Shown: positions 9,103 to 18,117 of the stretch, piece by piece
Position numbering within the stretch: the stretch's first letter is position 1
Layout: the number at the start of each line of letters is the position of its first letter
DNA from: Pseudomonas sp. B21-028
GTDB taxonomy: Bacteria > Pseudomonadota > Gammaproteobacteria > Pseudomonadales > Pseudomonadaceae
Assembly: GCF_024749045.1 (NCBI RefSeq)
Contig: NZ_CP087184.1
Span: 1,240,001 to 1,304,000 of the forward strand
Length of the DNA: 64,000 nt
Reading direction: 5' to 3'
The notes under the pieces: model-generated
Told to the model about the DNA's origin: nothing
Databases searched by the model: none
Seen by the model: the letters and a program-made list of their open reading frames with translations, nothing else
Position numbers and translations under genes: made by a program

Positions 9103-9135
9103 AAAGCCCCGGTCGTTCAGGCCGGGGCTTTTCTT
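9103..9135 (+). terminator. Intrinsic terminator after the XenA-type reductase
   Basis: The stem AAGCCCCGG / CCGGGGCTT with a short loop is followed by TTCTTT, 18 bases after the stop codon. Confidence 0.9.
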
Positions 9136-9164
9136 TAGTTGAAATTTACTCTGCCTGGACGGCC

Positions 9165-9246
9165 TCATCGCGAGCAGGCTCGCTCTCACAAGGAATTCCT
9201 ACGCAATGAGATCAACGAGTGGGAGCGAGCCTGCTCGCGATGGGGC
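9165..9246. repeat. Family A REP pair in reversed (outward) order
   Basis: Two family A half-elements: ATCGCGAGCAGGCTCGCTCTCAC first, then GTGGGAGCGAGCCTGCTCGCGAT. At most other sites the order is the opposite, with GTGGGAG outermost. It separates the reductase from the convergent opgD. Confidence 0.85.
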
Positions 9247-9268
9247 CAGCCCGGACGATCAACAACCA

Positions 9269-10894
9269 TCAGGGATACTTGCGCCTATCCGGCGCCGGCG
9301 GGAAGTACTGGTACAGCCAGGTCTCGCTCAGGGTCCGGTCCTTGGTGCGAATGAACAGGCGCATCTCCACCGGGTCCACGCGGTCGTCGGTCGGGTACCA
9401 GTCGAAGGTAATGCGATAGCCCTTGATCGCATCCACCACCAGCACGTTGAAGTCCTTCACCTCGCCATGGGAGCAGGTCACCACCGGTTCGATACCGGTG
9501 CCAGGGGGTTGCTGGTCGAGACCGCCGCCACTGAAGTCCACGGCAAAGCGTCGCGCCCAGACGGTCGGGTAATGCTCGCCCGGTGCCCAACCCTCGATGA
9601 ACCCGCCCATACCGGAACGGCTCGCGTGGACCTGGGCCAGCTCGGTGCTCACCGGTGGCAGGGCGCTCCAGTAGAGTTTGTAGCCGTAGTTCAGCGAATC
9701 GCCGGCCGCGACCGGTTTCTTCGGCGACCAGAACGCGACGATGTTATCCAGGGTTTCGCCGGTGGTAGGAATTTCCAGCAGATCCACAGAGCCTTCGCCC
9801 CAGGCCGTTGTCGGCTCGACCCACAGGCTTGGGCGCTTGCTGTACCAATCCACCGTGTCCTGGTAGCTCTCGAAGCTATGGTCGGTCTGCACCAGGCCGA
9901 AGCCTTTCGGGTTCTTGTCGGCAAAGGCGTTGAATTGCAGGGTGGCGGGATTGTTCAGCGGGCGGCAGACCCATTCGCCATTGCCACGCCACATGGCCAG
10001 TCGGTCGGAGTCGTGGATCTGTGGGTGAATGGTGTCGCACATGCGTCGCTCGACAGTACCGCAGCTGAACATGCTGGTCATCGGCGCAATGCCCAGTTGC
10101 TCGATGGCGGTCCGGGCGTTGATGTGGGCATCGACTTCCATCACGACCCGGGTGGGCTGGCAGTCGATATCAAAGCGATACGCCCCGGTGGCGCTGGGGG
10201 AATCGAGCAGGGCGTAGACCACGAAGCGGGTGCTGTTCTTGTCCGGGGTTTCGAACCAGAACTGGGTGAAGTCCGGAAATTCCTCACGGTGCTTGGCATA
10301 CGTATCGATTGCCAATCCACGGGCCGAGAGCCCGTACTGGCCACTGGCGTCCACGGCGCGGAAATAACTGGCGCCCAGAAACGAAACGATGTCGTGCCGG
10401 TCCAGCTCCGGTGCCTTGAAGGCACGGAACCCGGAGAACCCCAGGTCACCCTTCAGTTGCGCGGTGTTGACCGTGGTTTTCTCGTAGTTGAACAACTCCG
10501 GGCGGAAATGCACTTCACGGGCCAGGCGAGTCTTCGGATCGACACTGTGCATGCGCACCGGCTGTTTGAAACCCATGCCGACGTGGAAAAACTGTACGTC
10601 CAGTTGGCCATCCAGTTCATTCCACAGCGAATGATTGGCGTCATACCGGATAGCGTTGAACTGCAGTGGCGACATCATCGCCAATGTTTCTGGCAAGACT
10701 TGTTTGGTATCGACGTAACGTTGCCCGGCCAGCCGCTTGGCCTGGTCTTTCAGGTTCTTGAAGTCGAAGGGGCGGGCTTCGCCGTCTGCCGTCTGGTCGG
10801 CGGCCCAGGCCCGTGCCGCCATGAGACCCGAAGCCGAAAGCCCGGTATAGGCGGCGAAAGCCATGGAGGCCTTGAGCAGGTTCCTGCGATGCAT
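9269..10894 (-). CDS. opgD: Glucan biosynthesis protein D, Tat-exported
   Basis: A 541-residue periplasmic protein of the MdoG/OpgD family that shapes the beta-glucan backbone of osmoregulated periplasmic glucans. The N-terminus [10 protein letters not shown] followed by a hydrophobic stretch and A-R-A-W-A-A is a twin-arginine signal with a plausible cleavage site near residue 35, as expected for OpgD rather than the Sec-exported OpgG. Family sequence includes [16 protein letters not shown] and F-D-W-Y-P-T-D-D near the end. The ATG at 10894 begins the signal and has AAAGG upstream; a 30-residue extension to 10984 is possible but not signal-like. Confidence 0.93.
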   Translation of the reverse strand: MHRRNLLKASMAFAAYTGLSASGLMAARAWAADQTADGEARPFDFKNLKDQAKRLAGQRYVDTKQVLPETLAMMSPLQFNAIRYDANHSLWNELDGQLDVQFFHVGMGFKQPVRMHSVDPKTRLAREVHFRPELFNYEKTTVNTAQLKGDLGFSGFRAFKAPELDRHDIVSFLGASYFRAVDASGQYGLSARGLAIDTYAKHREEFPDFTQFWFETPDKNSTRFVVYALLDSPSATGAYRFDIDCQPTRVVMEVDAHINARTAIEQLGIAPMTSMFSCGTVERRMCDTIHPQIHDSDRLAMWRGNGEWVCRPLNNPATLQFNAFADKNPKGFGLVQTDHSFESYQDTVDWYSKRPSLWVEPTTAWGEGSVDLLEIPTTGETLDNIVAFWSPKKPVAAGDSLNYGYKLYWSALPPVSTELAQVHASRSGMGGFIEGWAPGEHYPTVWARRFAVDFSGGGLDQQPPGTGIEPVVTCSHGEVKDFNVLVVDAIKGYRITFDWYPTDDRVDPVEMRLFIRTKDRTLSETWLYQYFPPAPDRRKYP

Positions 10895-11267
10895 AAATAC
10901 AACCTTTCTCGAAACAATCCCCAGCCGTTCCTGGCAACAGGACTGATACAACTGATAAAGGAGTTCGGACATGCCTTTGGCCAAACGCGACGAACGTTAA
11001 AACAGATGCCTGAGAACCGGATCGGTTCACCGAGGCGCAAAATCATAGGGGATACGTCGACGTCTGAGAAAAGGAAAGCGTGGCTTGGTTAAATTTCCTT
11101 ACAGATATTTCTTTTTTCTCGGAGGCCTCTGCATTTTTTTGACTAATTACTCTAAAACTGCCTCCTCGCTGTGTGAATCGCCCCTATTCTTTAGCTTGGC
11201 AAAGGGGTGCTGTCCGCGGGCCCGGCAGGCTCCGGGAATCAATTCGACGTACACAAGGACACCGTTC
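10895..11267. other. Divergent intergenic region, no gene seen
   Basis: 373 bases between opgD and the small gene at 11268. It is locally AT-rich (11085-11160), so promoters for both sides are likely here. A GC-rich stretch follows, with CGCCCCT about 11178 facing AGGGGTG about 11203, which could fold as a leader. I could not assign a specific promoter or RNA. Confidence 0.4.
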
Positions 11268-11453
11268 ATGACGAAACTACAGGGCATTGCCGAAATGCTG
11301 GGGCTCCTTCCCTGCCTGCACAACGTGCGCCGGACGCGGCGCCTTAGCCTGGAGGAACTGCGACTGGTGGAACGCTACCGCGAGCTGTCGGAAAACGACC
11401 GGATCGCCATGCGTTACCTGGTGGATGCGATGAGGAGTGTTTCGCGGTTTTGA
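11268..11453 (+). CDS. Small hypothetical protein, 61 residues
   Basis: A short cytoplasmic protein rich in Leu, Arg and Glu. It has a helical second half (L-S-L-E-E-L-R-L-V-E-R-Y-R-E-L followed by I-A-M-R-Y-L-V-D-A-M). The ATG at 11268 is preceded by AAGGA (about 11255-11259). The frame is open to 11085, but the upstream part is low-complexity. I do not recognise a named family. It is followed about 115 bases later by the toxin-antitoxin pair. Confidence 0.6.
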   Translation: MTKLQGIAEMLGLLPCLHNVRRTRRLSLEELRLVERYRELSENDRIAMRYLVDAMRSVSRF

Positions 11454-11524
11454 AATGCCGCATTTTCCCAATAGGCAAAGAGCGTTTGCCTACGATCAGC
11501 GGCGGTTGCAGGTTCGTACTTGAA

Positions 11525-11551
11525 GTATTACTTTTCTTGTTGAGGTAATAC
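11525..11551. promoter_or_regulatory. Inverted repeat upstream of the antitoxin, candidate operator
   Basis: GTATTAC (11525-11531) and GTAATAC (11545-11551) form a perfect 7-bp inverted repeat, 13 bases apart. The right half ends four bases before the antitoxin AAGGAG. AbrB/MazE-type antitoxins usually autoregulate through such palindromes, so an operator is likely, but binding is inferred. Confidence 0.5.
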
Positions 11552-11567
11552 ATCGAAGGAGAAGACA

Positions 11568-11813
11568 GTGTCGACGACAATGACAAGTAAGGGGCAGGTC
11601 ACCATTCCCAAGCCTATTCGCGATGCGTTGCACCTGATTCCAGGTTGTGCGGTCGAGTTCAGTGTTAACGCACAGGGAGAAGTGGTGCTGCAGGCCGGTA
11701 AGCCTCGAAGCGCGGAAAAAGAGGTTCGCGATCGCTTCGAAGCTGCCCGTGGCAAGGCGGATATCAAGTGGCGCACCGATGAGCTGATGGCGCTGTTACG
11801 AGGTGACGATTGA
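11568..11813 (+). CDS. vapB: AbrB/MazE-type antitoxin (VapB-like)
   Basis: An 81-residue protein with a SpoVT-AbrB swapped-hairpin DNA-binding domain at the N-terminus (T-S-K-G-Q-V-T-I-P-K-P-I-R-D-A-L). Its C-terminal helical tail would wrap the toxin. The start is GTG at 11568, with AAGGAG at 11556-11561 six bases away; an in-frame ATG at 11580 is possible but has poorer spacing. Its TGA shares one base with the toxin ATG, so the two are translationally coupled. Confidence 0.87.
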   Translation: MSTTMTSKGQVTIPKPIRDALHLIPGCAVEFSVNAQGEVVLQAGKPRSAEKEVRDRFEAARGKADIKWRTDELMALLRGDD

Positions 11814-12214
11814 TGGTGTTGGTCGACACCAACGTGTTGATTGATGTTCTGGAAGACGACCCTGTTTGGGCTGACTGGTCCATCCAGCAGTTGCGTGCCC
11901 AATCCCAGATCCATGACCTTGCCATCAACCCGATTGTCTATGCCGAACTCTCCCAGGCTTTTTCCACTTTTGAGGCATTGGATGAGGCTGTTACTGAACT
12001 GGGTCTGTTGATGCTGGAGATACCTCGACCGGCGTTGTTTTTGGCCGGCAAGGCTTTTGTGCGCTATCGCAAGGTAGGTGGCGGAAAGACTAATGTACTG
12101 GCCGATTTTTTCATTGGCGCCCATGCCGCCGTGAAGGGCCTGACTTTGTTGACCCGGGATGCCAAACGTTACCGCAGCTATTTTCCCTCGGTCGAATTGA
12201 TAGTGCCTTACTGA
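11813..12214 (+). CDS. vapC: PIN-domain ribonuclease toxin (VapC-like)
   Basis: A 133-residue PIN-domain protein, predicted to cleave RNA when freed from its antitoxin. The acidic metal-binding residues are visible: L-V-D-T-N-V-L-I-D at the start, the Glu in Y-A-E-L-S-Q, the Asp in L-A-D-F-F-I-G-A-H-A and the Asp in T-R-D-A-K-R-Y. All four positions are kept, so it looks active. The ATG at 11813 overlaps the antitoxin stop by one base. The RNA target is unknown. Confidence 0.87.
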   Translation: MVLVDTNVLIDVLEDDPVWADWSIQQLRAQSQIHDLAINPIVYAELSQAFSTFEALDEAVTELGLLMLEIPRPALFLAGKAFVRYRKVGGGKTNVLADFFIGAHAAVKGLTLLTRDAKRYRSYFPSVELIVPY

Positions 12215-12224
12215 CCCTCGCCTG

Positions 12225-12254
12225 ACCACGACCAGGTTTGTTGCCGGTCGTGGT
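12225..12254. terminator. Hairpin between convergent vapC and patD, possible terminator
   Basis: ACCACGACC (12225-12233) pairs perfectly with GGTCGTGGT (12246-12254). Neither side has a strong T run, so termination is uncertain; the position between convergent genes favours it. Confidence 0.4.
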
Positions 12255-12271
12255 GTGATGGGCTCTTCAGA

Positions 12272-13702
12272 TCAATGCTTGAACATCACATGCCGCACCA
12301 CCGTGTAGTCCTCCAGCCCGTACATGGACATGTCCTTGCCGTACCCGGAATGTTTCTGACCGCCGTGGGGCATTTCGCTGACGAGCATGAAGTGGGTATT
12401 CACCCAGGTGCAGCCGTATTGCAGGCGTGCCGAGAGGCGATGGGCCCGGCCGACGTCGCGGGTCCATACCGATGAGGCCAGGCCGTAGTCCGAATCGTTG
12501 GCCCACTCCAGCACCTGGGCTTCATCGAGGAACGGGGTGACGGAGACCACTGGGCCGAAGACTTCCCGGCGCACGATCTCGTCGTCTTGCTGGGCATCGG
12601 CCAGTACCGTCGGTTCGAAGAAGAACCCGTTGCCCTCCACGGTCTTGCCGCCGGTGATCAAACGGATATGTGGCTGGGCGATGGCGCGTTCGACGAGCCC
12701 GGCCACGCGGTCGCGATGCTGGGCAGTGATCAGCGGGCCCATCTCGGTGTCCGGCGCGGTTTGCAGGCCGTACTTGATGCTGCCCACGGCGGCACCGAGT
12801 TTTTCGACGAACTGGTCGTAGATGCCTTGTTGGGCATAGATGCGACAGGCCGCGGTGCAATCCTGGCCGGCATTGTAGAAGCCGAAGGTGCGGATACCTT
12901 CCACGGCGGCGTCGATGTCGGCGTCGTCGAAGATGATCACCGGGGCCTTGCCGCCCAGTTCCATGTGGGTGCGCTTGACGCTGTCGGCGCTGCTGGAAAT
13001 GATGTGCGAGCCGGTGGCGATGGAGCCGGTCAGCGACACCATGCGCACTTTCGGGTGAGTGATCAGCGGCTGGCCAACGGTCTGCCCACGACCGAATACC
13101 ACGTTGAGTACACCCGCCGGGAAAATCTCCGAGGCCAGTTCCGCCAGGCGCAATGCCGTCAGGGGCGTCTGTTCCGACGGCTTGAGCACAACAGTGTTGC
13201 CAGCGGCCAGGGCCGGGGCGATTTTCCAGGCGACCATCATCAGCGGGTAGTTCCAGGGCGCGATGGAGGCAATGACGCCCACCGGGTCGCGACGGATCAT
13301 CGACGTATGCCCAGGCAGATATTCGCCCCCCGCCGAGCCGTTCATGCAGCGACTGGCGCCGGCAAAGAAACGGAACACGTCGGCAATGGCCGGGATTTCG
13401 TCGTTCAGGGCGGCGCCCAGGGGTTTGCCGCAGTTGTCCGATTCCAGCTTCGCCAGTTCTTCGCCATGGGCTTCAATGGCGTCGGCCAGTTTGAGCAGCA
13501 GCAGGGAGCGGTCCTTGGGCGGGACCTGCGACCAAGTGTCGAAGGCGTCATCGGCGGCGCGCACGGCGGCGTCGACCTGGGCTTCGCTGGCTTCGTTGAT
13601 TTCCACCAGCACCCGGCCCAGCGCCGGATTGAACACGGCTTGTCCGGGACCTTCGCCGTTCACCAGGCGACCGTTGATCAGCAGTTTGGTTTGCATGTCC
13701 AT
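12272..13702 (-). CDS. patD: Gamma-aminobutyraldehyde dehydrogenase (YdcW/PatD type)
   Basis: A 476-residue NAD-dependent aldehyde dehydrogenase, expected to oxidise 4-aminobutanal (in equilibrium with 1-pyrroline) to GABA. The general base Glu is in M-E-L-G-G-K-A-P (about 248) and the catalytic Cys in G-Q-D-C-T-A-A (282). The NAD-binding W-N-Y-P and K-P-S-E are present. The C-terminal W-V-N-T-H-F-M and [10 protein letters not shown] fit the YdcW group. It follows the ABC importer genes, as ydcW follows ydcSTUV in E. coli. A second, related dehydrogenase lies upstream of the same cluster. Confidence 0.9.
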   Translation of the reverse strand: MDMQTKLLINGRLVNGEGPGQAVFNPALGRVLVEINEASEAQVDAAVRAADDAFDTWSQVPPKDRSLLLLKLADAIEAHGEELAKLESDNCGKPLGAALNDEIPAIADVFRFFAGASRCMNGSAGGEYLPGHTSMIRRDPVGVIASIAPWNYPLMMVAWKIAPALAAGNTVVLKPSEQTPLTALRLAELASEIFPAGVLNVVFGRGQTVGQPLITHPKVRMVSLTGSIATGSHIISSSADSVKRTHMELGGKAPVIIFDDADIDAAVEGIRTFGFYNAGQDCTAACRIYAQQGIYDQFVEKLGAAVGSIKYGLQTAPDTEMGPLITAQHRDRVAGLVERAIAQPHIRLITGGKTVEGNGFFFEPTVLADAQQDDEIVRREVFGPVVSVTPFLDEAQVLEWANDSDYGLASSVWTRDVGRAHRLSARLQYGCTWVNTHFMLVSEMPHGGQKHSGYGKDMSMYGLEDYTVVRHVMFKH

Positions 13703-13724
13703 GTCCTCTCAAGTTGTTGTTTTT

Positions 13725-13814
13725 TGTGGGAGCGAGCCTGCTCGCGAAGGCGTTCCATCAGGCAACCCTTGCACTGACTGGACCACCGCTTTCGCGAGCA
13801 GGCTCGCTCCCACA
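13725..13814. repeat. Family A REP pair
   Basis: A GTGGGAGCGAGCCTGCTCGCGA arm and its inverse TCGCGAGCAGGCTCGCTCCCAC, about 45 bases apart, form a palindrome. It lies between the last importer gene and patD and may lower read-through into patD. Confidence 0.9.
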
Positions 13815-13840
13815 GGGGTTCATCGCTGTTCATGCCTGAG

Positions 13841-14659
13841 TTATTTCCCCCCGCTACCCGCCACGCTCTCGCCCCCACGGGTCAGGTAATAGGCGCCCAG
13901 GATCGGCAGCATGGTCACCAGCATCACGAGCATGGCGACGACGTTGGTCACCGGCACGTCGCGGGGGCGGCTGAGCTGGTTGAGCAGCCAGAGCGGCAGG
14001 GTGCGTTCATGGCCGGCGGTGAAGGTGGTGACAATGATTTCGTCGAACGACAATGCGAACGCCAGCATGCCGCCGGCCAGCAGGGCCGAGCCGAGATTGG
14101 GCAGGATGATGTAGCGGAAGGTCTGCCAGCCATCCGCCCCCAGGTCCATCGAGGCCTCGATCAGGCTGTGGGAGGTGCGGCGTAGCCGGGCGATGACGTT
14201 GTTGTAGACGATCACCACACAGAAGGTGGCGTGGCCGACGACGATAGTGAACATGCCCGGCTCGATGCCCAGGGTCTTGAACGTGGCCAGCAGCGCAATG
14301 CCGGTGATGATCCCCGGCAGGGCAATGGGCAGGATCAGCATCAGCGAAATCCCCTGCTTGCCGAAGAAGTCGCGGCGGTACAGTGCCGCCGAGGCCAACG
14401 TGCCGAGCACCATGGCGATCAGGGTGGCGATGCTCGCGATCTGCAACGACAACTTGATCGCCTCCAGTACATCCGGGCGGGCGAAGGCCACACTGAACCA
14501 TTTCAGGGTCAAGCCCTTGGGCGGGAAGCTGAACGCGGCATCTTCGGTATTGAAGGCATAGAGGAAGATGATCAGGATCGGGAAGTGCAGGAACACCAGC
14601 CCGCCCCAAGCCGCGATGCGCAAACCCCATGAAGCCCGGGATGAAGAATCAGAGTGCAT
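13841..14659 (-). CDS. ydcV: ABC transporter inner-membrane protein (YdcV/PotI type)
   Basis: A 272-residue permease with about six membrane segments, starting with [18 protein letters not shown]. The cytoplasmic coupling motif [14 protein letters not shown] sits in the usual place in the second half. It pairs with the other permease, whose 3' end overlaps this start by 11 bases. Together with the ATPase and binding protein it forms a polyamine-type (PotABCD-like) importer; the orthology to ydcV rests on gene order with patD. Confidence 0.87.
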   Translation of the reverse strand: MHSDSSSRASWGLRIAAWGGLVFLHFPILIIFLYAFNTEDAAFSFPPKGLTLKWFSVAFARPDVLEAIKLSLQIASIATLIAMVLGTLASAALYRRDFFGKQGISLMLILPIALPGIITGIALLATFKTLGIEPGMFTIVVGHATFCVVIVYNNVIARLRRTSHSLIEASMDLGADGWQTFRYIILPNLGSALLAGGMLAFALSFDEIIVTTFTAGHERTLPLWLLNQLSRPRDVPVTNVVAMLVMLVTMLPILGAYYLTRGGESVAGSGGK

Positions 14660-15593
14660 CGAAAGCCCCCAGGCGCTTGACGATAGACAGGTAAATGGCG
14701 ATCAGCACGATGGGCACCAGCGTGAAGGCGGCGGCCATGGGCATGTTGCCGATGGCGCCTTGCTGGGCATAGACCATGCTGCCGACGAAGTAGCCCGGCG
14801 GGCCCACCAGCTGGGGCACGATGAAATCCCCCAGGGTCAGCGAGAACGTGAAGATCGAACCGGCGGCGATGCCCGGGACCGACAGCGGCAGAACCACTTG
14901 CATGAACGTCTGGCGTGGCCTGGCGCCCAGGTCCGCCGAGGCTTGCAGCAGTGAGGGCGGCAGGCGCTCCAGGGACGCCTGGATCGGCAGGATCATGAAT
15001 GGCAGCCAGATATAGACGAATACCAGGAAGCGTCCCAGGTGCGAAGTGGACAGCGTACTGCCGCCGACGCCGGGGATTTCCAGCACGAACTGCAACGCCG
15101 GTCCCAGGCCCAGGTGCTGGATGAACCACTGCGCCACGCCGCCCTTGGCCAGCAGCAATGTCCAGGCATAGGCCTTGACGATGTAGCTGGCCCACATGGG
15201 CAGCATCACCGCGATGTAGAAGAACGCCTTGGTCTTGCCGCTGGTGTAGCGCGCCATGTAATAGGCGATGGGAAACGCGACGACGGCGCTGGCGATGGAC
15301 ACCGCGATGGCCATGCTCACCGTGCGCAGGATGATGTCGAAGTTCGAGGGTTGGAACAGCGCCGCGAAATTCGCCAGGGTCAGGTCGGGGGTGACCGCCA
15401 TGGTGAAGTCGTCGAAGGTGTAGAAGCCTTGCCAGAGCAAGGTCAGCAGCGAGCCCAGGTAGATCGCGCCGAACCAGATCAGCGGCGGCACCAGCAGCAT
15501 CGACAGGTACAGGTTGGGCCGCCGGTACAGCAGGTTGGAAAACCGTCGCAGCGAGCCCGGCGCGGGTGTCCGGGGGAGGGCCAGTGTATTCAT
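14649..15593 (-). CDS. ydcU: ABC transporter inner-membrane protein (YdcU/PotH type)
   Basis: A 314-residue permease with a cytoplasmic N-terminal tail, a first membrane segment near residues 30 to 52, a loop and five further segments. The coupling motif [14 protein letters not shown] is seen at about 215 to 230. The ATPase gene ends one base before this ATG and ydcV begins inside its 3' end, so all three are translationally coupled. The substrate is probably a diamine or polyamine by neighbourhood. Confidence 0.87.
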   Translation of the reverse strand: MNTLALPRTPAPGSLRRFSNLLYRRPNLYLSMLLVPPLIWFGAIYLGSLLTLLWQGFYTFDDFTMAVTPDLTLANFAALFQPSNFDIILRTVSMAIAVSIASAVVAFPIAYYMARYTSGKTKAFFYIAVMLPMWASYIVKAYAWTLLLAKGGVAQWFIQHLGLGPALQFVLEIPGVGGSTLSTSHLGRFLVFVYIWLPFMILPIQASLERLPPSLLQASADLGARPRQTFMQVVLPLSVPGIAAGSIFTFSLTLGDFIVPQLVGPPGYFVGSMVYAQQGAIGNMPMAAAFTLVPIVLIAIYLSIVKRLGAFDAL

Positions 15594-15594
15594 C

Positions 15595-16632
15595 TCAGGC
15601 CTCGCCGCCGAGGGTGTCGTGCAGGGCGATCATCGCCTCGCGGGCCCAGCGGACCCTGAGTTGCTGGCCGGTCTGGTGCGGGGTGTTGCTGTCGGCCCAC
15701 TGGGTGTTGGCCTGGCTGAGGTTCAGGGTCTGGCCGTTTTCCAGTTTCAACTCGTAACGAGTCGAGCTGCCCTGGTATTGAATGTCGTGAAGCAGCCCCT
15801 GGACTTCGATTTCATGGCCGTCCAACGGGCCCTCGGCGAAACGCACGTGTTCCGGGCGGATCGAGAAGGGCTGTGGATAACCGCTCAGCTGTCGTGCCAG
15901 TTCGCCGCGAATCACGTTGGAGGTGCCGACAAATTCCGCGACGAAGGTGGTCGCCGGCTTCATGTACAGGTTGCGCGGTGTATCCACTTGTTCGATGCGG
16001 CCCTTGTTGAACACCGCCACCCGGTCGGACATCGACAAGGCCTCGGTCTGGTCATGGGTGACGAAAATGAATGTGATGCCCAACTGGCGTTGCAGTTTCT
16101 TCAGTTCGCCCTGCATCTGTTCGCGCAGCTTCAGATCGAGGGCACCCAGGGGTTCATCCAGCAGCAACACCCGCGGGCGATTGACCAGGGCACGGGCCAG
16201 GGCTACACGCTGACGCTGGCCGCCGGAGAGCTGCGCCGGCTTGCGTTCGCCATAACCGCCCAAGGCCACCATTTCCAACGCTTCGTCGGCGCGCTTGATG
16301 CGCTCGGCCCTGGCGACGCCTTTGACTTTCAGGCCGTAGGCCACGTTGTCGCGCACGTTCATGTGGGGAAAGAGGGCGTAGTCCTGGAACACCGTATTGA
16401 CGTCCCGTTGATAGGGTGGCAATCCCGCGGCCTCTTCGCCATGGATACGGATGGAGCCGGCGCTCGGCTGTTCGAAACCGGCAATCAGCCGCAGGCAGGT
16501 GGTCTTGCCCGACCCGGAGGGACCCAGCATGGAAAAAAATTCGCCGTCCTCGATGTCGATGGAGACCCGGTCAACGGCCTTCACGTCGCCGAATTGACGG
16601 GAAACCTGGGTGAACTGGACTGCGAGTGTCAT
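15595..16632 (-). CDS. ydcT: ABC transporter ATP-binding protein (YdcT/PotA type)
   Basis: A 345-residue ATPase. Walker A is G-P-S-G-S-G-K-T-T (about 37 to 45), the signature L-S-G-G-Q-R-Q-R-V and Walker B L-L-L-D-E-P-L-G-A-L-D. A C-terminal TOBE regulatory domain (about 270 to 340, after S-I-R-P-E-H-V) is typical of the PotA group. I chose the ATG at 16632 because GGAG lies nine bases upstream; a 10-residue extension to 16662 is possible. It is separated from the binding-protein gene by 246 bases, mostly a family B palindrome. Confidence 0.92.
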   Translation of the reverse strand: MTLAVQFTQVSRQFGDVKAVDRVSIDIEDGEFFSMLGPSGSGKTTCLRLIAGFEQPSAGSIRIHGEEAAGLPPYQRDVNTVFQDYALFPHMNVRDNVAYGLKVKGVARAERIKRADEALEMVALGGYGERKPAQLSGGQRQRVALARALVNRPRVLLLDEPLGALDLKLREQMQGELKKLQRQLGITFIFVTHDQTEALSMSDRVAVFNKGRIEQVDTPRNLYMKPATTFVAEFVGTSNVIRGELARQLSGYPQPFSIRPEHVRFAEGPLDGHEIEVQGLLHDIQYQGSSTRYELKLENGQTLNLSQANTQWADSNTPHQTGQQLRVRWAREAMIALHDTLGGEA

Positions 16633-16689
16633 GGTGCGGTGCTCCATAAAGCGGTGCGGCATGAAATTTCAATGATGGGAACACTGTCC

Positions 16690-16837
16690 TGTGGCGAGGG
16701 GATTTAGCGAAACGTCGCACCGCCCCGCTGGGCTGCGAAGCAGCCCCAAAGCAGTCCACTGAATTCACCTGACAAACCGAGTTGGTGGGATTCAGGGGCT
16801 GCTTCGCAGCCCAGCGGGGATAAATCCCCTCGCCACA
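16690..16837. repeat. Family B palindrome between ydcS and ydcT
   Basis: Long inverted arms (TGTGGCGAGGGGATTTA...GCTGGGCTGCGAAGCAGCCCC, and the inverse ending CCCCTCGCCACA) about 148 bases in total. It sits between the binding-protein gene and the rest of the importer operon. The left arm has lost the TCCCC part of the consensus (TTTAGCGA instead of TTTATCCC). Confidence 0.9.
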
Positions 16838-16878
16838 AAGGCAGTGTTCATCGCCACTTGCGTGGCGACAGATTGGCC

Positions 16879-18030
16879 CTACCGCCCGCCCATGATCGCG
16901 ATGTAATCCTGGGTCCAGCGGCTGTATGACACGAACTTGCCGCCCTCGGCCTGCGGGGTTTTCCAGAAGGCGATCTTGTCGAACTGGTCGAAACCGTTGG
17001 TCTTGCACCCTTCAGCCCCCAGCAGCTCGCTGCCCTGGCACGCCGCGGGCACTGCCGGCAAGGAGCCGAACCACGCTGCCACGTCACCCTGGACCTTCGG
17101 TTGCAGTGACCAGTCCATCCATTTGTAGGCGCAGTTGGGGTGCTTGGCCTCGGCGTGGAGCATGGTGGTGTCGGCCCAGCCGGTGGCGCCTTCCTTCGGA
17201 ATGGTCGAGGCGATCGGTTGTTTTTCGTTGATCAGGCCGTTGACCTGGTACGGCCAGGCACCGGACGCCACCACGCCTTCGTTCTTGAAGTCACTCATCT
17301 GCACGGTGGTGTCATGCCAGTAGCGGTGGATCAACGGTTGCTGGGCCCGCAGCAGCTCCAGCACGGCCTTGTACTGGGCTTCGTTGAGTTGATACGGGTC
17401 CTTGATACCCAGCTCGGGCTTGGCCGTCTTGAGGTACAGCGCCGCATCGGCCATGTAGATCGGCCCATCGTAGGCCTGCACGCGCCCCTTGTTCGGCTTG
17501 CCATCGGGCAGGGTCTGGGCGCTGAACAACACGCTCCAGCTGGTGGGCGCCTGCTTGAATACATTGGTGTTGTACATCAGTACGTTCGGCCCCCACTGAT
17601 ACGGCGTGCCGTAGGTCTGCTGGTTGACCACGTACCACGGCGCGTCCTTGAGGCGCGGATCGAGGTTCTTCCAGTTGGGAATCAATGTGGTGTTGATCGG
17701 TTGCACCCGCTTGCCGGCGATCAGTCGCAACGAAGCATCGCCCGAAGCAGTGACCAGGTCGTAGCCACCCTTGCTCATCAGGCTGACCATTTCATCGGAG
17801 GTCGCGGCGGTTTTCACATTGACCTTGCAGCCGGTTTCCTTCTCGAAACCGGTCACCCAATCGTAGGCCTTGTCGCTTTCGCCTCGTTCGATGTAACCCG
17901 GCCAGGCCACGATATCCAGCTGGCCTTCTCCCGCGCCAACGGTCTTGAGCGTTTCGGCGGCCTGGACGCTGATGCTGGTCAGCAGCGCCATGGTGATTGC
18001 ACTGAGCAATACGGTGTTGTGCGCGTACAT
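16879..18030 (-). CDS. ydcS: ABC transporter periplasmic binding protein (YdcS/PotD type)
   Basis: A 383-residue extracytoplasmic solute-binding protein. A Sec signal covers residues 1 to 24 (hydrophobic core then V-Q-A-A-E). The mature part starts with L-D-I-V-A-W-P-G-Y-I-E-R-G, characteristic of the YdcS branch of the PotD family, followed by a spermidine/putrescine-binding fold to the end. It captures the ligand for the YdcTUV importer. It is the first importer gene and lies 87 bases after the upstream dehydrogenase, probably in the same transcript. Confidence 0.9.
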   Translation of the reverse strand: MYAHNTVLLSAITMALLTSISVQAAETLKTVGAGEGQLDIVAWPGYIERGESDKAYDWVTGFEKETGCKVNVKTAATSDEMVSLMSKGGYDLVTASGDASLRLIAGKRVQPINTTLIPNWKNLDPRLKDAPWYVVNQQTYGTPYQWGPNVLMYNTNVFKQAPTSWSVLFSAQTLPDGKPNKGRVQAYDGPIYMADAALYLKTAKPELGIKDPYQLNEAQYKAVLELLRAQQPLIHRYWHDTTVQMSDFKNEGVVASGAWPYQVNGLINEKQPIASTIPKEGATGWADTTMLHAEAKHPNCAYKWMDWSLQPKVQGDVAAWFGSLPAVPAACQGSELLGAEGCKTNGFDQFDKIAFWKTPQAEGGKFVSYSRWTQDYIAIMGGR

Positions 18031-18117
18031 GGGAATCCCTCTTGCTTTAATTATGTTCGGGGCAGTGTTTTCAACGGGTGAAGCGCCATGGATGGCCTGT
18101 TATCAGCGTAGTGCTGT

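Noticed and set aside
9206..11092. 628-residue open frame opposite opgD
   Set aside because: No motifs and no ribosome site; opgD on the other strand is complete with a Tat signal.
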